A stretch of 64,000 bases of DNA from Candidatus Kuenenia stuttgartensis (GCA_945865635.1 CAMBEP010000018.1:18952-82951), one strand, 5' to 3'. Counted from the stretch's first letter, positions 45,841-56,270 are shown. Notes: generated from the letters alone by a model not told the origin. Made by a program: numbers and translations.

Positions 45841-46344
45841 ATGAATCAATTGATCCGAATTGCGACGAAAGTGAGCCTTTTCTTAGGGGCAGTTTGCCTT
45901 TCAAGTGGGTTGGAGGCGCGAGCGGAACATGCCAAGGTGGAACTGACCATTGAGTCGCAAGGCAAGCAGGTGACATCTTTTGTGGACCAGACCCCGCCTG
46001 AGATCGGCAAGTCGCCAAGGCCGGTTTTAGAGGTTAAGGCAGGTGAGCCGATCCGGGTTCAGTGGTTCTTTCAGAACGTCTATCCAAACAAGACCTTAAA
46101 AGATGTTGTCATGCATTTTTATGTTGCCAAGGCCGAAAAGGTTGGTCAGAAGGAAGTGCCTGACACCACGGGCGAGGTGGAGCTTGAAACCGCATTTGAC
46201 ATGGACTTCAAGCCGGGCGCCAAGGCTGGTGCCAGGAGTCGGTTTGTGATCGACAAGCCGGGGGTCTACATGGTGCGTGTTGAAAGTCGTCAGACTCAAA
46301 GCGACCATGAGCATTTTGCGGCCGTTGATCTCATCGTGAAATAA
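45841..46344 (+). CDS. Secreted conserved protein of unknown function
   Basis: This 167-residue protein has a signal peptide (ATKVSLFLGAVCLSSGLEARA). The mature part is beta-rich and looks immunoglobulin-like: EPIRVQWFFQNVYPNKTLKDV, AFDMDFKPGAKAGARSRFVI, and the ending PGVYMVRVESRQTQSDHEHF. A His/Asp-containing end (DHEHF) could bind metal, but nothing proves it. It is the first of three same-strand genes behind a good promoter. I do not know a function. Confidence 0.7.
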   Translation: MNQLIRIATKVSLFLGAVCLSSGLEARAEHAKVELTIESQGKQVTSFVDQTPPEIGKSPRPVLEVKAGEPIRVQWFFQNVYPNKTLKDVVMHFYVAKAEKVGQKEVPDTTGEVELETAFDMDFKPGAKAGARSRFVIDKPGVYMVRVESRQTQSDHEHFAAVDLIVK

Positions 46345-46431
46345 TCTGGCATACAAATCATGGTTCTGAAAACCACGAAAACCAATAAATATTCAGGGCA
46401 AAGGAGTTTCCATGAATCTGAGGAATGAGAA

Positions 46432-46737
46432 ATGATGCGATTGATCGCAATTGGTCGTCCGGAAGTCAAGCCTTTTGGTGTGTCAACCCGGTTAAGGTCG
46501 CAGTTTGTCTATTTTGCTTCACCTCCCGGGCGGGCAGGTATGCCCGTGCTTGAGGATCACGAATTTCATTTCTCATTGCACGAGACGAAGACTTGGTATG
46601 ACGAGGGCGTATTTCATCTCGTCAGTCCGCTTGATACCGCAAACATGACCGAAGTGGAGTTGACAGAGGATCAGGAAGATCTGATGGAGTGGCTTGTCAA
46701 GAATCAAGTTGAGCATGTACGACTCGAAGGCGAATGA
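46432..46737 (+). CDS. Small hypothetical protein
   Basis: This 101-residue cytoplasmic protein has no signal or membrane segment and an acidic C-terminus (MTEVELTEDQEDLMEWLVKN). No domain is recognised. It lies between the secreted gene and the methyltransferase-like gene, and its 3' end overlaps the latter by 23 bases, which supports that both are translated together. Confidence 0.55.
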   Translation: MMRLIAIGRPEVKPFGVSTRLRSQFVYFASPPGRAGMPVLEDHEFHFSLHETKTWYDEGVFHLVSPLDTANMTEVELTEDQEDLMEWLVKNQVEHVRLEGE

Positions 46738-47824
46738 GGTCGACAAACCGTGGAGATGCCAGAGACGCAACTGCCTGATTCAGGCCGTTGGTTTTGGAGT
46801 GTCTTGGCATGCGGTTTTGGCAGGGCAGGAGTCGAGCAATACGTTTGGGGCTCGGATACAAGCCCTTGACGGGCCGGCAACCGGGCCTGCTTCTGCCGAT
46901 AATCTGATGACCAATGAGGACTCGATTGCTTCCGTGGTGGATCAAATTGCTAAGGAAGTTCCACCTCGGCAAGTTTATTTAGGTGTCGGCCCTGATCAGA
47001 ATTATACATTGATGGCTCATGCCAGACCTGAAAATTGTTATGTGATTGACTTTCGCAAAAAGAATCAGTTGCTGCACTTGTTTCATAAAGCTTTGGTCGA
47101 AATATCCACCAGCAGGATTCAATATCTTGAGAATTTCTGGGCCCGGGAGATTTCGGAAGAGATCCGAAAAAAGGGCCAGACGATGGATTTTATTGAAAGT
47201 TTTAAAAACCAGTCGGTTGATCCACAAAAACTGGATCTGATCAAGCAGCAGGTCAAATCGGTTTGTTCTGGATGGAACCTATTGAACAAGTCAGAGCTGG
47301 ATGAGATTTCAACACTACAGTCCCGACTTGCAGGCCAAGGTCCTGATGCCCGTTTTCTGGCGTTAAAAATGTATCCGACCATTGGCAGTCTGATCACGAT
47401 GAAAAGTCGGGCGGGTCAACCGGCGCACTGGCTGGCGCAAGAGAATTATTATTCCGTTTTGAGAACAATGCAACTTGAAAACAGAATTTTGCCGATCAAT
47501 GGAGATTGGTCTGATGAAAAGGGTTTTGCAAGAATTGTCAAACGAATCGAACAAGATCGGCAGAAAGTGGGTCTGATTTACTTATCCGATGTCGAGTTTT
47601 TTTTAATTCGTCAGGGGCTTTTCGGTAAGTATGTGAAGAATTTGATGAAACTGCCCTTGCATGCGGATGCTAGAATCATTCGCACTTCGACCAAAGAGAT
47701 TGGGCATCCGGAGCGAGCGATTGGTTTGAGTTCGACCACGATTGTGAGGCCGCTTCGCAAGTTTCTGGAGCAGGCCAGTCATGGCATGATCAAACGCTGG
47801 GAGGATCTTTTTGAAATCACATAA
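46715..47824 (+). CDS. SAM-methyltransferase-like protein (LIC_10091 / DUF7790-like), function unknown
   Basis: This 369-residue protein has a nucleotide- or SAM-binding-like segment, QVYLGVGPDQNYTLMAHARP, then CYVIDFRKKNQLLHLFHKAL, which looks like motif I and II of class I methyltransferases. Later segments (KMYPTIGSLITMKSRAGQP, VGLIYLSDVEFFLI) resemble proteins annotated as LIC_10091 family in spirochaetes and others. ATG 46715 is used; a TTG at 46694 is the alternative. The N-terminus has a short hydrophobic stretch but no convincing signal. Substrate unknown. Confidence 0.65.
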   Translation: MYDSKANEVDKPWRCQRRNCLIQAVGFGVSWHAVLAGQESSNTFGARIQALDGPATGPASADNLMTNEDSIASVVDQIAKEVPPRQVYLGVGPDQNYTLMAHARPENCYVIDFRKKNQLLHLFHKALVEISTSRIQYLENFWAREISEEIRKKGQTMDFIESFKNQSVDPQKLDLIKQQVKSVCSGWNLLNKSELDEISTLQSRLAGQGPDARFLALKMYPTIGSLITMKSRAGQPAHWLAQENYYSVLRTMQLENRILPINGDWSDEKGFARIVKRIEQDRQKVGLIYLSDVEFFLIRQGLFGKYVKNLMKLPLHADARIIRTSTKEIGHPERAIGLSSTTIVRPLRKFLEQASHGMIKRWEDLFEIT

Positions 47825-47886
47825 AATGGGCATGCAAAAAGCTTTGGATTTGAATAGAGTCCGTCTTGTTTTGGACAACAGCGGGC

Positions 47887-47915
47887 TTGCCTGCAACCCA
47901 AAAAAGTAATATAAT
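47887..47915 (+). promoter_or_regulatory. Sigma-70-type promoter for the second PSCyt operon
   Basis: TTGCCT (47887-47892), 17 bases, TATAAT (47910-47915), 90 bases ahead of ATG 48005. Confidence 0.55.
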
Positions 47916-48004
47916 GCAAGAAACGAACAGGTTCTGTTTGGAGCCTCGGGTCTAACCGCACGTCTGATCCCGTTCCCTGCCTAAATCTCAACAGAGTCAT
48001 CGAG

Positions 48005-51000
48005 ATGCCCGCTATAAAACTACTCCGAAGGATTTGTCGATTAAAGATGCGGTCATCCCGTATGAAAGTTTTTTTGGGATGGATCCTGATCAGCCAGGTT
48101 CAAATCTTAGCCGCATTTTCCGTCGATTATATGCGTGATGTTCGTCCGATCCTTCAGAAATATTGCTATGACTGTCATGGGCCATCGAAGCAGAAATCAG
48201 GCTTGAGGCTTGACATCAAGGCCTCTGCGATGAAAGGTGGTGATGGCTATGCCCCGGCGATTGTGGCGGGTCAATCGGCAGAAAGTCCGCTGGTGCAGTT
48301 TGTGCGTGGCGACGACAAAGCGATGCTCATGCCGCCCAAGGGTGCACGATTGACGGCACTGGAAGTTGCAACATTGGCGAAATGGGTGGATGAAGGGGCC
48401 AAATGGCCGGATGGTGTGGATCTGGCAAAGGTCGAAGATGGTCGCGATCACTGGTCTTTCAAAACATTAATTCAGCCAGCTTTGCCAAATGTTTCCGACA
48501 GTTCCTGGGCACGTTCGGGTCTCGATCGATATATCCTGTCAGGGCTTGAAAAGAATGGCCTGAAGCCATCGCCGGAAGTGGATCGTGCCGGATGGTTACG
48601 GCGGGTGACATTGGATTTGACGGGCTTGCCACCAGTGCCAGAGCGGGTCTCTGAATTTCTTCGCGACATACGTCCCAATGCCTACGAACTGGCTGTGGAA
48701 GAACTTTTGAAGTCGCCCCGATATGGCGAGCGCTGGGCCCAGCACTGGCTGGATGTGGTGCGATATGCCGACACGCATGGTTTTGAGGTCAATACAGAGC
48801 GTCCGAATGCTTGGCCATATAGGGATTACGTCATCCAGTCCTTGAATCGGGACACCCCCGTTGACCAATTCATTCGCGAGCAGGTGGAAGGCGATCAGTT
48901 GGGCCAGGACCCGGCCACCGGGTTTCTCGTGACGGCATCGGTTCTGCTTCCGGGTCAGATAGGAGCGGACGAACCATCGAAACGCTTGGCGAGGCAGGAT
49001 TCACTGGATGAAATCGTGGTGAACATCGGCCAATCATTCATGGGACTGAGCATTGGTTGCGCTCGGTGTCACGACCACAAATTCGATCCGATTTCACAGC
49101 GCGAATATTATGCCATGCAAGCATTTGTGGCGGGTGTGGAATATGAGGACCGGGCCATACGCACGCCTGAAGCCAAAGCCAGTTTGATGAAAGCGGAGTC
49201 GATCAAAAAAGAGGTCATGGAAATTGATAAGCAATTGGCCCGGTTCGAGCCTTTGGCAAATGTTCAATCGGCAAATCGACGCAAGACTTCTGCGAAATTG
49301 AATGACGAATTCTTTTCGCCGGTTAGTGCAAAATATGTCAGGTTCACGATTCACGATGCCAATCTGCACCCCAACTTGGGACTGATCGAGCCATGCATTG
49401 ATGAATTCGAGATTTTTTCTGACGAAACCACACCGAAGAACCTGGCACTGGCAAACCTCGGAACAAAGGTGTCGGCGTCGGGCAGCCTAACGTCTGAAAT
49501 TCATAAGCTGGATCACATTCACGATGGCCGATATGGCAATGGCCGAAGTTGGATGTCTGACGAAGCTGGTCGTGGCTGGGTCCTATTCGAACTTCCAACG
49601 GCTGCAAAGATCCATAAAATCCGTTGGAGCCGCGACCGGGACGGGATTCTCAATGACCGGCTTGCCACAGCATTTACGATTGAAGCCGGCTTGAATCTTG
49701 ACGACATGAAATCGATCGTTTCCGTCGAGCCATCAAGGCCTCCGATCAATGCCCGATCGAATTCAGACCGATTCGCACCTGTTAAAACCAGGCGGGTGCG
49801 ATTTACGATCAACGCGACAAATAATCTGGAACCTTGTATCGACGAGCTTGAAATCTTTACACCTGAAGGCCGCAATGTGGCCTTGGCCAAAGCAGGAACG
49901 AAGGTTTCATCGTCGGGCGACACGGTTGTGGCCAATCGTCATGAATTGAAGCAAATCCACGATGGTCTTTATGGTAACAGCCAAAGTTGGATGTCGAGTG
50001 AATTTGGCAAAGGCTGGGTCATATTCGACTTCGACCAGATTGAAACGATTCAAAGAGTGGTTTGGGGACGAGACCGGGAAGGCGGATTTGCGGACAGGCT
50101 TGCAACTGATTACCGGATTGAAGTGGCCGATGACTCAGGCCAATGGCGACTGGTGGCTGGTTCTCTGGATCGTTTGCCGTTGAAGTCAGCAGGATCTCGC
50201 AAAGCAACGAATGGATTCTCGATTGCGGGTCTCCAGCCAGATGAAGCTCGTCTGGCAAAATCCCTGATGGCACAGAAAAGCGATCTGGAGCGTCAGATCA
50301 AAGCGGCCAGTGACTCGCAGAAGGTCTTTGCCGGAGTCTTTCGTAAGCCGGACACAATCCGCCTGCTTTACAGAGGCGACCCGGAACAACCCAAAGACGA
50401 AGTTTCTCCGGCTGTTCCAAGTGTGATCAGCTCACTGACTCTGCCGAAGGAATCGACGGATCCAGAGCGGCGAAAGGCCTTGGCCAGGTGGCTTACGGCC
50501 CCTGAAAACCCGTTAACGTCGCGTGTCATGGCGAACCGCATCTGGCAGGGGCATTTTGGAATCGGGCTGGTTGAGACCTCAAGCGACTTCGGCCGGAGTG
50601 GGACAAAACCATCGCATCCAGAACTACTGGACTGGCTGGCTGGCGAGCTGATTCGGTCTGGGTGGTCGATGAAGGCCATGCATCGATTGATTGTCCTCTC
50701 GGCGACCTATCGCCAATCGTCGAAGTATAATGCAGAGTCGGCCATGAAGGATTCGGATATTCGTCTGCTCTGGTCTTACCCGACGCGCCGGATGGATGCG
50801 GAAATCATTCGCGACTCCATGCTTGCCGTGAGCGGGCGTCTGAACTTGAAAATGTATGGACGAGGATTCGACCTGTTTGATTTGCGTGGCGGCCTGACCG
50901 GTTTCAAACCCGTGGAGACCTTCACGGGCGAAGGGCTCAGGCGGATGATTTACGCGCACAAGGTCAGGCGAGAGCGTGAAGCGATTTTTGGTGCATTTGA

Positions 51001-51298
51001 CTGCCCGGATGCTGGCCAGGCGACATCAAGAAGACGCGAATCGACCACACCGATCCAGGCTCTCAACTTGTTTAACAGCAAGTTCACAATTGACGAATCC
51101 AAAGCGTTTGCAGATCGTGTCATGAAAGAGTCGGGAAACGATCCCAAGGCTCAGATTCAAAGGGCTTATGAACTTGCCTTAAGCCGCCTTCCCACCAGCG
51201 ACGAGTCGGCCAGAGCCCTGCCTGTGGTTCGTCAGTACGGGTTGGCCACACTTTGCCGTGTCCTCTACAACAGTAACGAATTTCTGTTCATGCCCTGA
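48005..51298 (+). CDS. Secreted PSCyt1 / DUF1549 / DUF1553 protein with two inserted discoidin-like domains
   Basis: This 1097-residue protein has a signal peptide (MKVFLGWILISQVQILAAFS); ATGs at 48005, 48047 and 48062 are all possible, the last being closest to the leader. PSCyt1 heme motif is CYDCH in ILQKYCYDCHGP. DUF1549 follows, with CARCHDHKFDP. Between DUF1549 and DUF1553 lie two related ~125-residue modules with VRFTI(H/N), EPCIDE(F/L)EIF, NxALAxxGTKVS(A/S)SG, IHDG(R/L)YGN and SWMS. These look like F5/8-type-C (discoidin) carbohydrate-binding folds. DUF1553 (NPLTSRVMANRIWQGHFGIG, STTPIQALNLFNSKF) ends the protein. The insert suggests targeting to a glycan. Confidence 0.9.
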   Translation: MPAIKLLRRICRLKMRSSRMKVFLGWILISQVQILAAFSVDYMRDVRPILQKYCYDCHGPSKQKSGLRLDIKASAMKGGDGYAPAIVAGQSAESPLVQFVRGDDKAMLMPPKGARLTALEVATLAKWVDEGAKWPDGVDLAKVEDGRDHWSFKTLIQPALPNVSDSSWARSGLDRYILSGLEKNGLKPSPEVDRAGWLRRVTLDLTGLPPVPERVSEFLRDIRPNAYELAVEELLKSPRYGERWAQHWLDVVRYADTHGFEVNTERPNAWPYRDYVIQSLNRDTPVDQFIREQVEGDQLGQDPATGFLVTASVLLPGQIGADEPSKRLARQDSLDEIVVNIGQSFMGLSIGCARCHDHKFDPISQREYYAMQAFVAGVEYEDRAIRTPEAKASLMKAESIKKEVMEIDKQLARFEPLANVQSANRRKTSAKLNDEFFSPVSAKYVRFTIHDANLHPNLGLIEPCIDEFEIFSDETTPKNLALANLGTKVSASGSLTSEIHKLDHIHDGRYGNGRSWMSDEAGRGWVLFELPTAAKIHKIRWSRDRDGILNDRLATAFTIEAGLNLDDMKSIVSVEPSRPPINARSNSDRFAPVKTRRVRFTINATNNLEPCIDELEIFTPEGRNVALAKAGTKVSSSGDTVVANRHELKQIHDGLYGNSQSWMSSEFGKGWVIFDFDQIETIQRVVWGRDREGGFADRLATDYRIEVADDSGQWRLVAGSLDRLPLKSAGSRKATNGFSIAGLQPDEARLAKSLMAQKSDLERQIKAASDSQKVFAGVFRKPDTIRLLYRGDPEQPKDEVSPAVPSVISSLTLPKESTDPERRKALARWLTAPENPLTSRVMANRIWQGHFGIGLVETSSDFGRSGTKPSHPELLDWLAGELIRSGWSMKAMHRLIVLSATYRQSSKYNAESAMKDSDIRLLWSYPTRRMDAEIIRDSMLAVSGRLNLKMYGRGFDLFDLRGGLTGFKPVETFTGEGLRRMIYAHKVRREREAIFGAFDCPDAGQATSRRRESTTPIQALNLFNSKFTIDESKAFADRVMKESGNDPKAQIQRAYELALSRLPTSDESARALPVVRQYGLATLCRVLYNSNEFLFMP

Positions 51299-51300
51299 GC

Positions 51301-51320
51301 CGATCTTTCAGATCGATTTT
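51301..51320 (+). terminator. Small hairpin after the second PSCyt gene
   Basis: CGATCT-TTC-AGATCG (51301-51315) followed by ATTTT. Only 6 bp; it could be a partial terminator or attenuator between the PSCyt and DUF1501 genes. Confidence 0.35.
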
Positions 51321-51384
51321 CCAAATATCTGAATAGTGAGTGGCTTAAGTGGCGTTTCAGAGACTTTTCCCTTGGAAATGAAGC

Positions 51385-52863
51385 ATGAATCAGATGCCTT
51401 TAAACTCACGATCTGGTTCGCCTTCGGGTCGTCATCTGCTTGATCGTCGGGACTTTCTTGGAAATTCTGCGACAGCTCTTGGATCGATCGCACTGACGAG
51501 CCTCTTGAGTCAGGACCGCTTATTGGCAAAATCCGGGCCGGCGATCGATCCTGCCAACCCCTATGCGCCCAGATCGCCTCATTTTGTTCCAAAAGCCAAA
51601 AACGTGATCGTAATTTTCTGTGCTGGGGCGGTTAGCCAGCTTGAAACCTGGGATTACAAGCCGGAGCTGATCAAATTTGATGGCAAGCCATTGGCAGGGG
51701 GTCCTGCGGTGACGTTTCAGGGACCGGCGGGAGAGCTTGCCAAGCCTCAGTATCGATTTCGGCCACGAGGTCAGACGGGCAAAATGGTGTCGGACATGAT
51801 TCCCCACCTTGCCGATCTTACTGACGATTTTGCCTTTGTTCACTCGCTCACCAGTAAGAGTAATACGCACGGGCCGGCTGAAAACTTCCTGTCGACTGGA
51901 TTTGCGCTTGACGGGTTTCCAAGTCTTGGTTCATGGGTCACTTACGCGCTTGGCAGCGAGAACCGTAACTTACCTGCATTTGTTTCGATTCCGGACCCGC
52001 GCGGAGTTCCCCAAGCTGGTTCCAATAATTGGGGGCCGGGTTTCCTGCCAGCCGCTTTCCAGGGCACGACACTCAGCACCAAAGAACCCGTACGACACCT
52101 GATTCCTCCTGGAATCAGCCCTGATGCCGACCAAGCCGCTCGGAAACTTCTTCAAAGAATGAATCAGGAGCACTATGAGCAGCATCCTGCGGATGGCAAA
52201 CTGGCGGCCCGAATCGCCAGCTACGAACTGGCAGCCCGCATGCAGTTGAGCATTCCTGAGATCAGCGATCTCTCCACTGAGCCGTCCCATATTCTCAAGC
52301 TTTATGGGGCAGATGATACGAACAATCCAATAAAGGCGGGATTTGCGCGGAATTGTATTCTGGCACGTCGATTGATTGAGCAAGGGGTTCGGTTCGTTCA
52401 GCTTTTCAATGGTGCCTATGCCAGCGGCGGGGAGCTGAACTGGGACGGCCACAGCAAGCTCAAAGAGCAATATGACAAACATGCGGCCATACTTGATCAG
52501 CCTGCTGCGGGGTTGATACGCGACCTGAAACAGAGAGGCCTTCTTGACGAGACCCTTGTGGTCTGGTGTACAGAGTTTGGTCGTATGCCGATGTTCCAGA
52601 AAGGGGCTCAGGGACGGGACCACAACCCTGACGGCTTCACCTGCTGGATGACCGGCGCAGGTGTCAAGGCCGGTGTGAGTCATGGGATAACAGACGAATT
52701 GGGCCGAAAAGCGGTTCAGGATGTGCATCCACTTTATGACTTCAATGCCACGATCCTTCACTTGCTAGGGCTGAATCACGAACAACTGACCTATGAGCAC
52801 AACGGAGTGCAGCGCCGGCTGACCAACGTGGAAGGGCATGTGATTCAGGAGATTCTGAGATAG
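51385..52863 (+). CDS. DUF1501 family protein, Tat-exported (third copy)
   Basis: This 492-residue protein has a Tat leader ([20 protein letters not shown]). DUF1501 motifs are [66 protein letters not shown] and [17 protein letters not shown]. It is paired with the upstream discoidin-bearing PSCyt protein (86-base gap), the usual gene order in planctomycetes. It is likely exported folded, with that partner. Substrate unknown. Confidence 0.92.
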   Translation: MNQMPLNSRSGSPSGRHLLDRRDFLGNSATALGSIALTSLLSQDRLLAKSGPAIDPANPYAPRSPHFVPKAKNVIVIFCAGAVSQLETWDYKPELIKFDGKPLAGGPAVTFQGPAGELAKPQYRFRPRGQTGKMVSDMIPHLADLTDDFAFVHSLTSKSNTHGPAENFLSTGFALDGFPSLGSWVTYALGSENRNLPAFVSIPDPRGVPQAGSNNWGPGFLPAAFQGTTLSTKEPVRHLIPPGISPDADQAARKLLQRMNQEHYEQHPADGKLAARIASYELAARMQLSIPEISDLSTEPSHILKLYGADDTNNPIKAGFARNCILARRLIEQGVRFVQLFNGAYASGGELNWDGHSKLKEQYDKHAAILDQPAAGLIRDLKQRGLLDETLVVWCTEFGRMPMFQKGAQGRDHNPDGFTCWMTGAGVKAGVSHGITDELGRKAVQDVHPLYDFNATILHLLGLNHEQLTYEHNGVQRRLTNVEGHVIQEILR

Positions 52864-53186
52864 CCGCCTCTGAATCCCATTTAAGCTTATGAGAAGCGGC
52901 GATGGGGATCTCCAAAATCGTGATCACTTTGTCTGCATGAGATTCGCAGGCCAGAATCAGAGAAAATTCAATTACTGCCAATATGGCAGACAGTGATACG
53001 CATAGAACTTCGTGTAATGAGCTTATCCATATACATTATAGTAGTTTAAGCGACACCAAAAGCTTATGGCATGGCAATTGCATGTAGAGTATTATCAGAT
53101 TACCCCATTTGTTCGCCGACGTGGCGGATTTGGTTCTCTCAAGTGGGGTTTGTGGGTGGATTTCGAGTCGGAGAGAGTGGATCACG
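52864..53186. other. 323-base region before groES
   Basis: No gene is supported. I looked for the CIRCE heat-shock operator (TTAGCACTC-N9-GAGTGCTAA) and did not find it. A TATAGT hexamer near 53038-53043 is the best -10 candidate, without a good -35. Confidence 0.4.
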
Positions 53187-53477
53187 ATGAAACTGGTTCC
53201 CTTGAACGATCGCGTTGTTGTAGAGCGGGAAGAAGCCAAGCAAACGACAGCAGGCGGCATAGTTCTGCCTGACACAGCCAAAGACAAGCCACAGCAGGGC
53301 ATTGTTTTGGCAGTGGGCGAAGGCCGCTTGGCCAAAGACGGCAAGCGTCGCGAGCTGCAAGTCAAGATTGGCGACAAAGTGCTGTTCACCAGCTACGCTG
53401 GCGATGAATTCAAGCTTCCTGAAGGCAAAAAAGTCCTTCTGATGCGTGAAGACGACATTCTAGCCGTTGTTGGCTGA
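53187..53477 (+). CDS. groES: Co-chaperonin GroES
   Basis: This 96-residue protein forms the heptameric lid of GroEL. MKLVPLNDRVVVEREEAKQT, then GGIVLPDTAKDKPQQG, the mobile-loop region, DKVLFTSYAGDEF and ILAVVG are the full family pattern at normal length. ATG 53187 is the family start; upstream in-frame codons give an unconserved extension. It is 57 bases ahead of groEL in the same operon. Confidence 0.96.
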   Translation: MKLVPLNDRVVVEREEAKQTTAGGIVLPDTAKDKPQQGIVLAVGEGRLAKDGKRRELQVKIGDKVLFTSYAGDEFKLPEGKKVLLMREDDILAVVG

Positions 53478-53534
53478 ATTTCCTCCATCAAAACATATCT
53501 AAAACTCTATACAACAGATTCTTAGGAGAGTGCT

Positions 53535-55157
53535 ATGGGCGCGAAGATGATCGCCTTTGATCAGGAAGCCCGTCAGGCCATGCAGCGCGGTGTGGCGAAG
53601 TTGGCCCGAGCGGTCAAAGTCACACTTGGACCACGTGGCCGCAACGTGATTATTCAGAAGAGCTTTGGCTCGCCAACGGTCACCAAGGACGGCGTGACCG
53701 TTGCCAAGGAAATCGAGTTGGATGATCGTTATGAGAACATGGGAGCCCAGATGGTCAAGGAAGTGGCTTCCAAGACATCTGACGTGGCCGGCGACGGCAC
53801 GACAACGGCCACAGTGATGGCGGAAGCCATTTACAACGAGGGCCTCAAGGCTGTCGTGGCCGGTGTGAATCCGATGTTGATGAAGCGTGGTATGGACAAG
53901 GCGGTATCTGACATCATTGAGAAGCTCAAAGCGATGTCGGTCAAGGTATCGAGCCGTAAAGAGACGGAGCAGGTTGCGACAGTGGCCTCCAATTTCGACA
54001 CCGAAATTGGCGGAATGATCGCTGAAGCCACCGAAAAGGTTGGCAAGGATGGCGTGATTACCGTTGAGGAAGGCAAGAGCCTGAAAACGGAAGTCGAGTG
54101 GGTCGAGGGCATGCAGTTCGACCGTGGCTATCTGTCACCTTACTTCGTGACCAATCCCCAGACGATGGAAGCGGTTCTTGAAGACGCTTACATCCTGATC
54201 CACGAAAAGAAGATCAGCTCGGTCAAAGACTTGGTACCTGTTTTGGAGCAAGTGGCTCAAACGGGTCGTCCTTTGCTGATCATTGCTGAAGAAGTCGAAG
54301 GCGAAGCCCTGGCCACTTTGGTGATCAACAAACTGCGTGGCACATTCCGCTGCGTGGCTGTGAAGGCACCAGGTTACGGCGATCGCCGCAAGGCCATGCT
54401 CGAAGATATTGCCGTCCTGACAGGTGGCAAGCCGATCTTCGAAGCCTTGGGCATCGACCTTGAAAACGTTGGCTTGAACGATCTTGGCCATGCCAAGAAA
54501 ATCGTGATTGACAAAGACAATACCACGATCATCGAAGGTGCGGGTGCCACGGAAGAAATCAAGGGACGGATTGATACCATCCGCCGCGAAATTTCTGACA
54601 CCAAGAGCGACTACGATCGCGAGAAGCTTGAAGAACGTCTTGCCAAGCTCTCAGGTGGTGTGGCCAAGATTCTGGTCGGTGCCGCGACCGAATCAGAAAT
54701 GAAGGAAAAGAAAGCTCGCGTTGAGGATGCCCTGCATGCCACACGTGCGGCTTTGGAAGAAGGAATTTTGCCAGGTGGTGGCGTGGCCCTGCTGCGTGCT
54801 TCACGCAATGTGGTCGCCACAGACCTGACAACCGATGAAAAGACCGGATATCAGATCATCGTCCGTGCCTGCTCGGCCCCGATTCACCAGATCGCTGAAA
54901 ATGCCGGTCAAGATGGTGGCGTGGTTGTCAGCAAGGTCGCCGAAGCCACTGGCAACAATGGTTATGATGCCCTCAACGATGTCTATACAGACATGGTCGT
55001 CGCTGGCATCATTGATCCCACCAAGGTCACACGTTCAGCCCTTCAGAATGCCGCCTCCGTCAGCACTCTGCTCTTGACGAGCGATGCCCTGATCGCTGAT
55101 CTTCCTGAAGACCGTAAAGAAAAGGCCGCTGGCGGCGGCTATGACGACATGTATTGA
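53535..55157 (+). CDS. groEL: Chaperonin GroEL
   Basis: This 540-residue ATP-dependent folding chaperone has [19 protein letters not shown], the nucleotide-binding [36 protein letters not shown], and the late GGGVALLRA and NAGQDGGVV segments. AGGAG lies 5-6 bases before ATG 53535. The C-terminus ends [11 protein letters not shown] and lacks the usual repeated Gly-Gly-Met tail, so the cavity floor differs from E. coli GroEL. Planctomycetes often carry several GroELs; whether this is the main one cannot be told here. Confidence 0.96.
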   Translation: MGAKMIAFDQEARQAMQRGVAKLARAVKVTLGPRGRNVIIQKSFGSPTVTKDGVTVAKEIELDDRYENMGAQMVKEVASKTSDVAGDGTTTATVMAEAIYNEGLKAVVAGVNPMLMKRGMDKAVSDIIEKLKAMSVKVSSRKETEQVATVASNFDTEIGGMIAEATEKVGKDGVITVEEGKSLKTEVEWVEGMQFDRGYLSPYFVTNPQTMEAVLEDAYILIHEKKISSVKDLVPVLEQVAQTGRPLLIIAEEVEGEALATLVINKLRGTFRCVAVKAPGYGDRRKAMLEDIAVLTGGKPIFEALGIDLENVGLNDLGHAKKIVIDKDNTTIIEGAGATEEIKGRIDTIRREISDTKSDYDREKLEERLAKLSGGVAKILVGAATESEMKEKKARVEDALHATRAALEEGILPGGGVALLRASRNVVATDLTTDEKTGYQIIVRACSAPIHQIAENAGQDGGVVVSKVAEATGNNGYDALNDVYTDMVVAGIIDPTKVTRSALQNAASVSTLLLTSDALIADLPEDRKEKAAGGGYDDMY

Positions 55158-55212
55158 TTGAAACCATCTGTGGGCCGTTAAATCTGCTTACGGATAGTTC
55201 TCAAGAAAACGT

Positions 55213-55247
55213 AAGCCGAGCGAACCTTTCGCTCGGCTTTATTTTTT
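55213..55247 (+). terminator. groESL terminator
   Basis: A 12-bp perfect stem AAGCCGAGCGAA (55213-55224) / TTCGCTCGGCTT (55228-55239), with a 3-base loop, runs into TTTATTTTTT. Confidence 0.92.
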
Positions 55248-55460
55248 ATGGAAACTTCATTTTACAGAGTTTCTCTCGTGGTCTCATAATTCAGGTTAAG
55301 TCGATGTGGTCATGAAACACCCTCTCAGCAAACAGAGTTGATCTGTTTATTTCCCCAACCAAATTGATCACAATGATTCGATTGGAATCCTGAAGGGTGA
55401 GTTCTTGAAGATCACGGATACGCAAATCCCATCAACTTTCGATCGACCACGGAAACAAAC

Positions 55461-56270
55461 ATGGATCTCGGACTTTCTGGCCATACGGCACTAATCACTG
55501 GTGGAGCAAGCGGGATCGGGTTAGCCTCAGCAAATGCATTCTGTCAGGAAGGATGTTCCTTGATTCTCTGGGACAATTCACCTCTTGTCAAAGAAGTGGC
55601 TGAGGAGCTGGCGAAGGTTTATGGAATCGACGTGAAATACAATGTGGTTGATATTGTCGATTTCCATTCGGTACAAGCTGCTACAGAGGCGTTTTTTTGT
55701 TCTGGTCATCGCCTGGAGCACCTTGTGCACTGTGCAGCCATTGGATCGGCCAAGTTCGGCTTCCCTTTCACGAATCTTGCGCCAGGGGACTGGAGCCGTA
55801 CGCTTGAGGTCAACATTCTAGGGATGGTCAATGTGGCCCATGCCATTACACCACATATGATTCAAACCAAGAATGGAAGCATGATATTTCTGGCATCCGT
55901 AGCCGGTCAGATGGGTTCTCAGACGGATCCTCCGTATAGTGCCAGCAAAGCCGCCAATATCAATTTTGCCCAATGCATGGCAAAAGATCTCGCGATTCAT
56001 GGAATTCGGGTTAACACCGTTTGCCCTGGAATGGTCAAAACTCCGCTGAATCGCTCAGTTTGGAAGTCGTGGTACGATCAGACTCCTGAATCAGATCGGA
56101 TCGAGTATGAAGAATGGGCAGATAAAAAGATCCGTGCAGTTGTTCCACTGGGCCGATGGCAAACGGCAGAAGATGTTGCATCGATGATTGTATTTCTATC
56201 GTCTCAAAGGGCTCAGAATGTCACAGGCCAAGCAATCAATGTCGACGGTGGATTTGTCATGCACTGGTGA
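55461..56270 (+). CDS. SDR family NAD(P)-dependent oxidoreductase
   Basis: This 269-residue classical short-chain dehydrogenase has cofactor loop ALITGGASGIGLA, NVVD for the adenine pocket, HCAAIG in the NAG position and N at LEVNILGM. The catalytic Ser lies in IFLASVAGQ, and Tyr and Lys in PYSASKAANI. PGMVKTPL and GQAINVDGGFVMHW complete the fold. The substrate cannot be told from sequence. It has its own upstream region after the groEL terminator and is followed by an inverted repeat. Confidence 0.9.
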   Translation: MDLGLSGHTALITGGASGIGLASANAFCQEGCSLILWDNSPLVKEVAEELAKVYGIDVKYNVVDIVDFHSVQAATEAFFCSGHRLEHLVHCAAIGSAKFGFPFTNLAPGDWSRTLEVNILGMVNVAHAITPHMIQTKNGSMIFLASVAGQMGSQTDPPYSASKAANINFAQCMAKDLAIHGIRVNTVCPGMVKTPLNRSVWKSWYDQTPESDRIEYEEWADKKIRAVVPLGRWQTAEDVASMIVFLSSQRAQNVTGQAINVDGGFVMHW

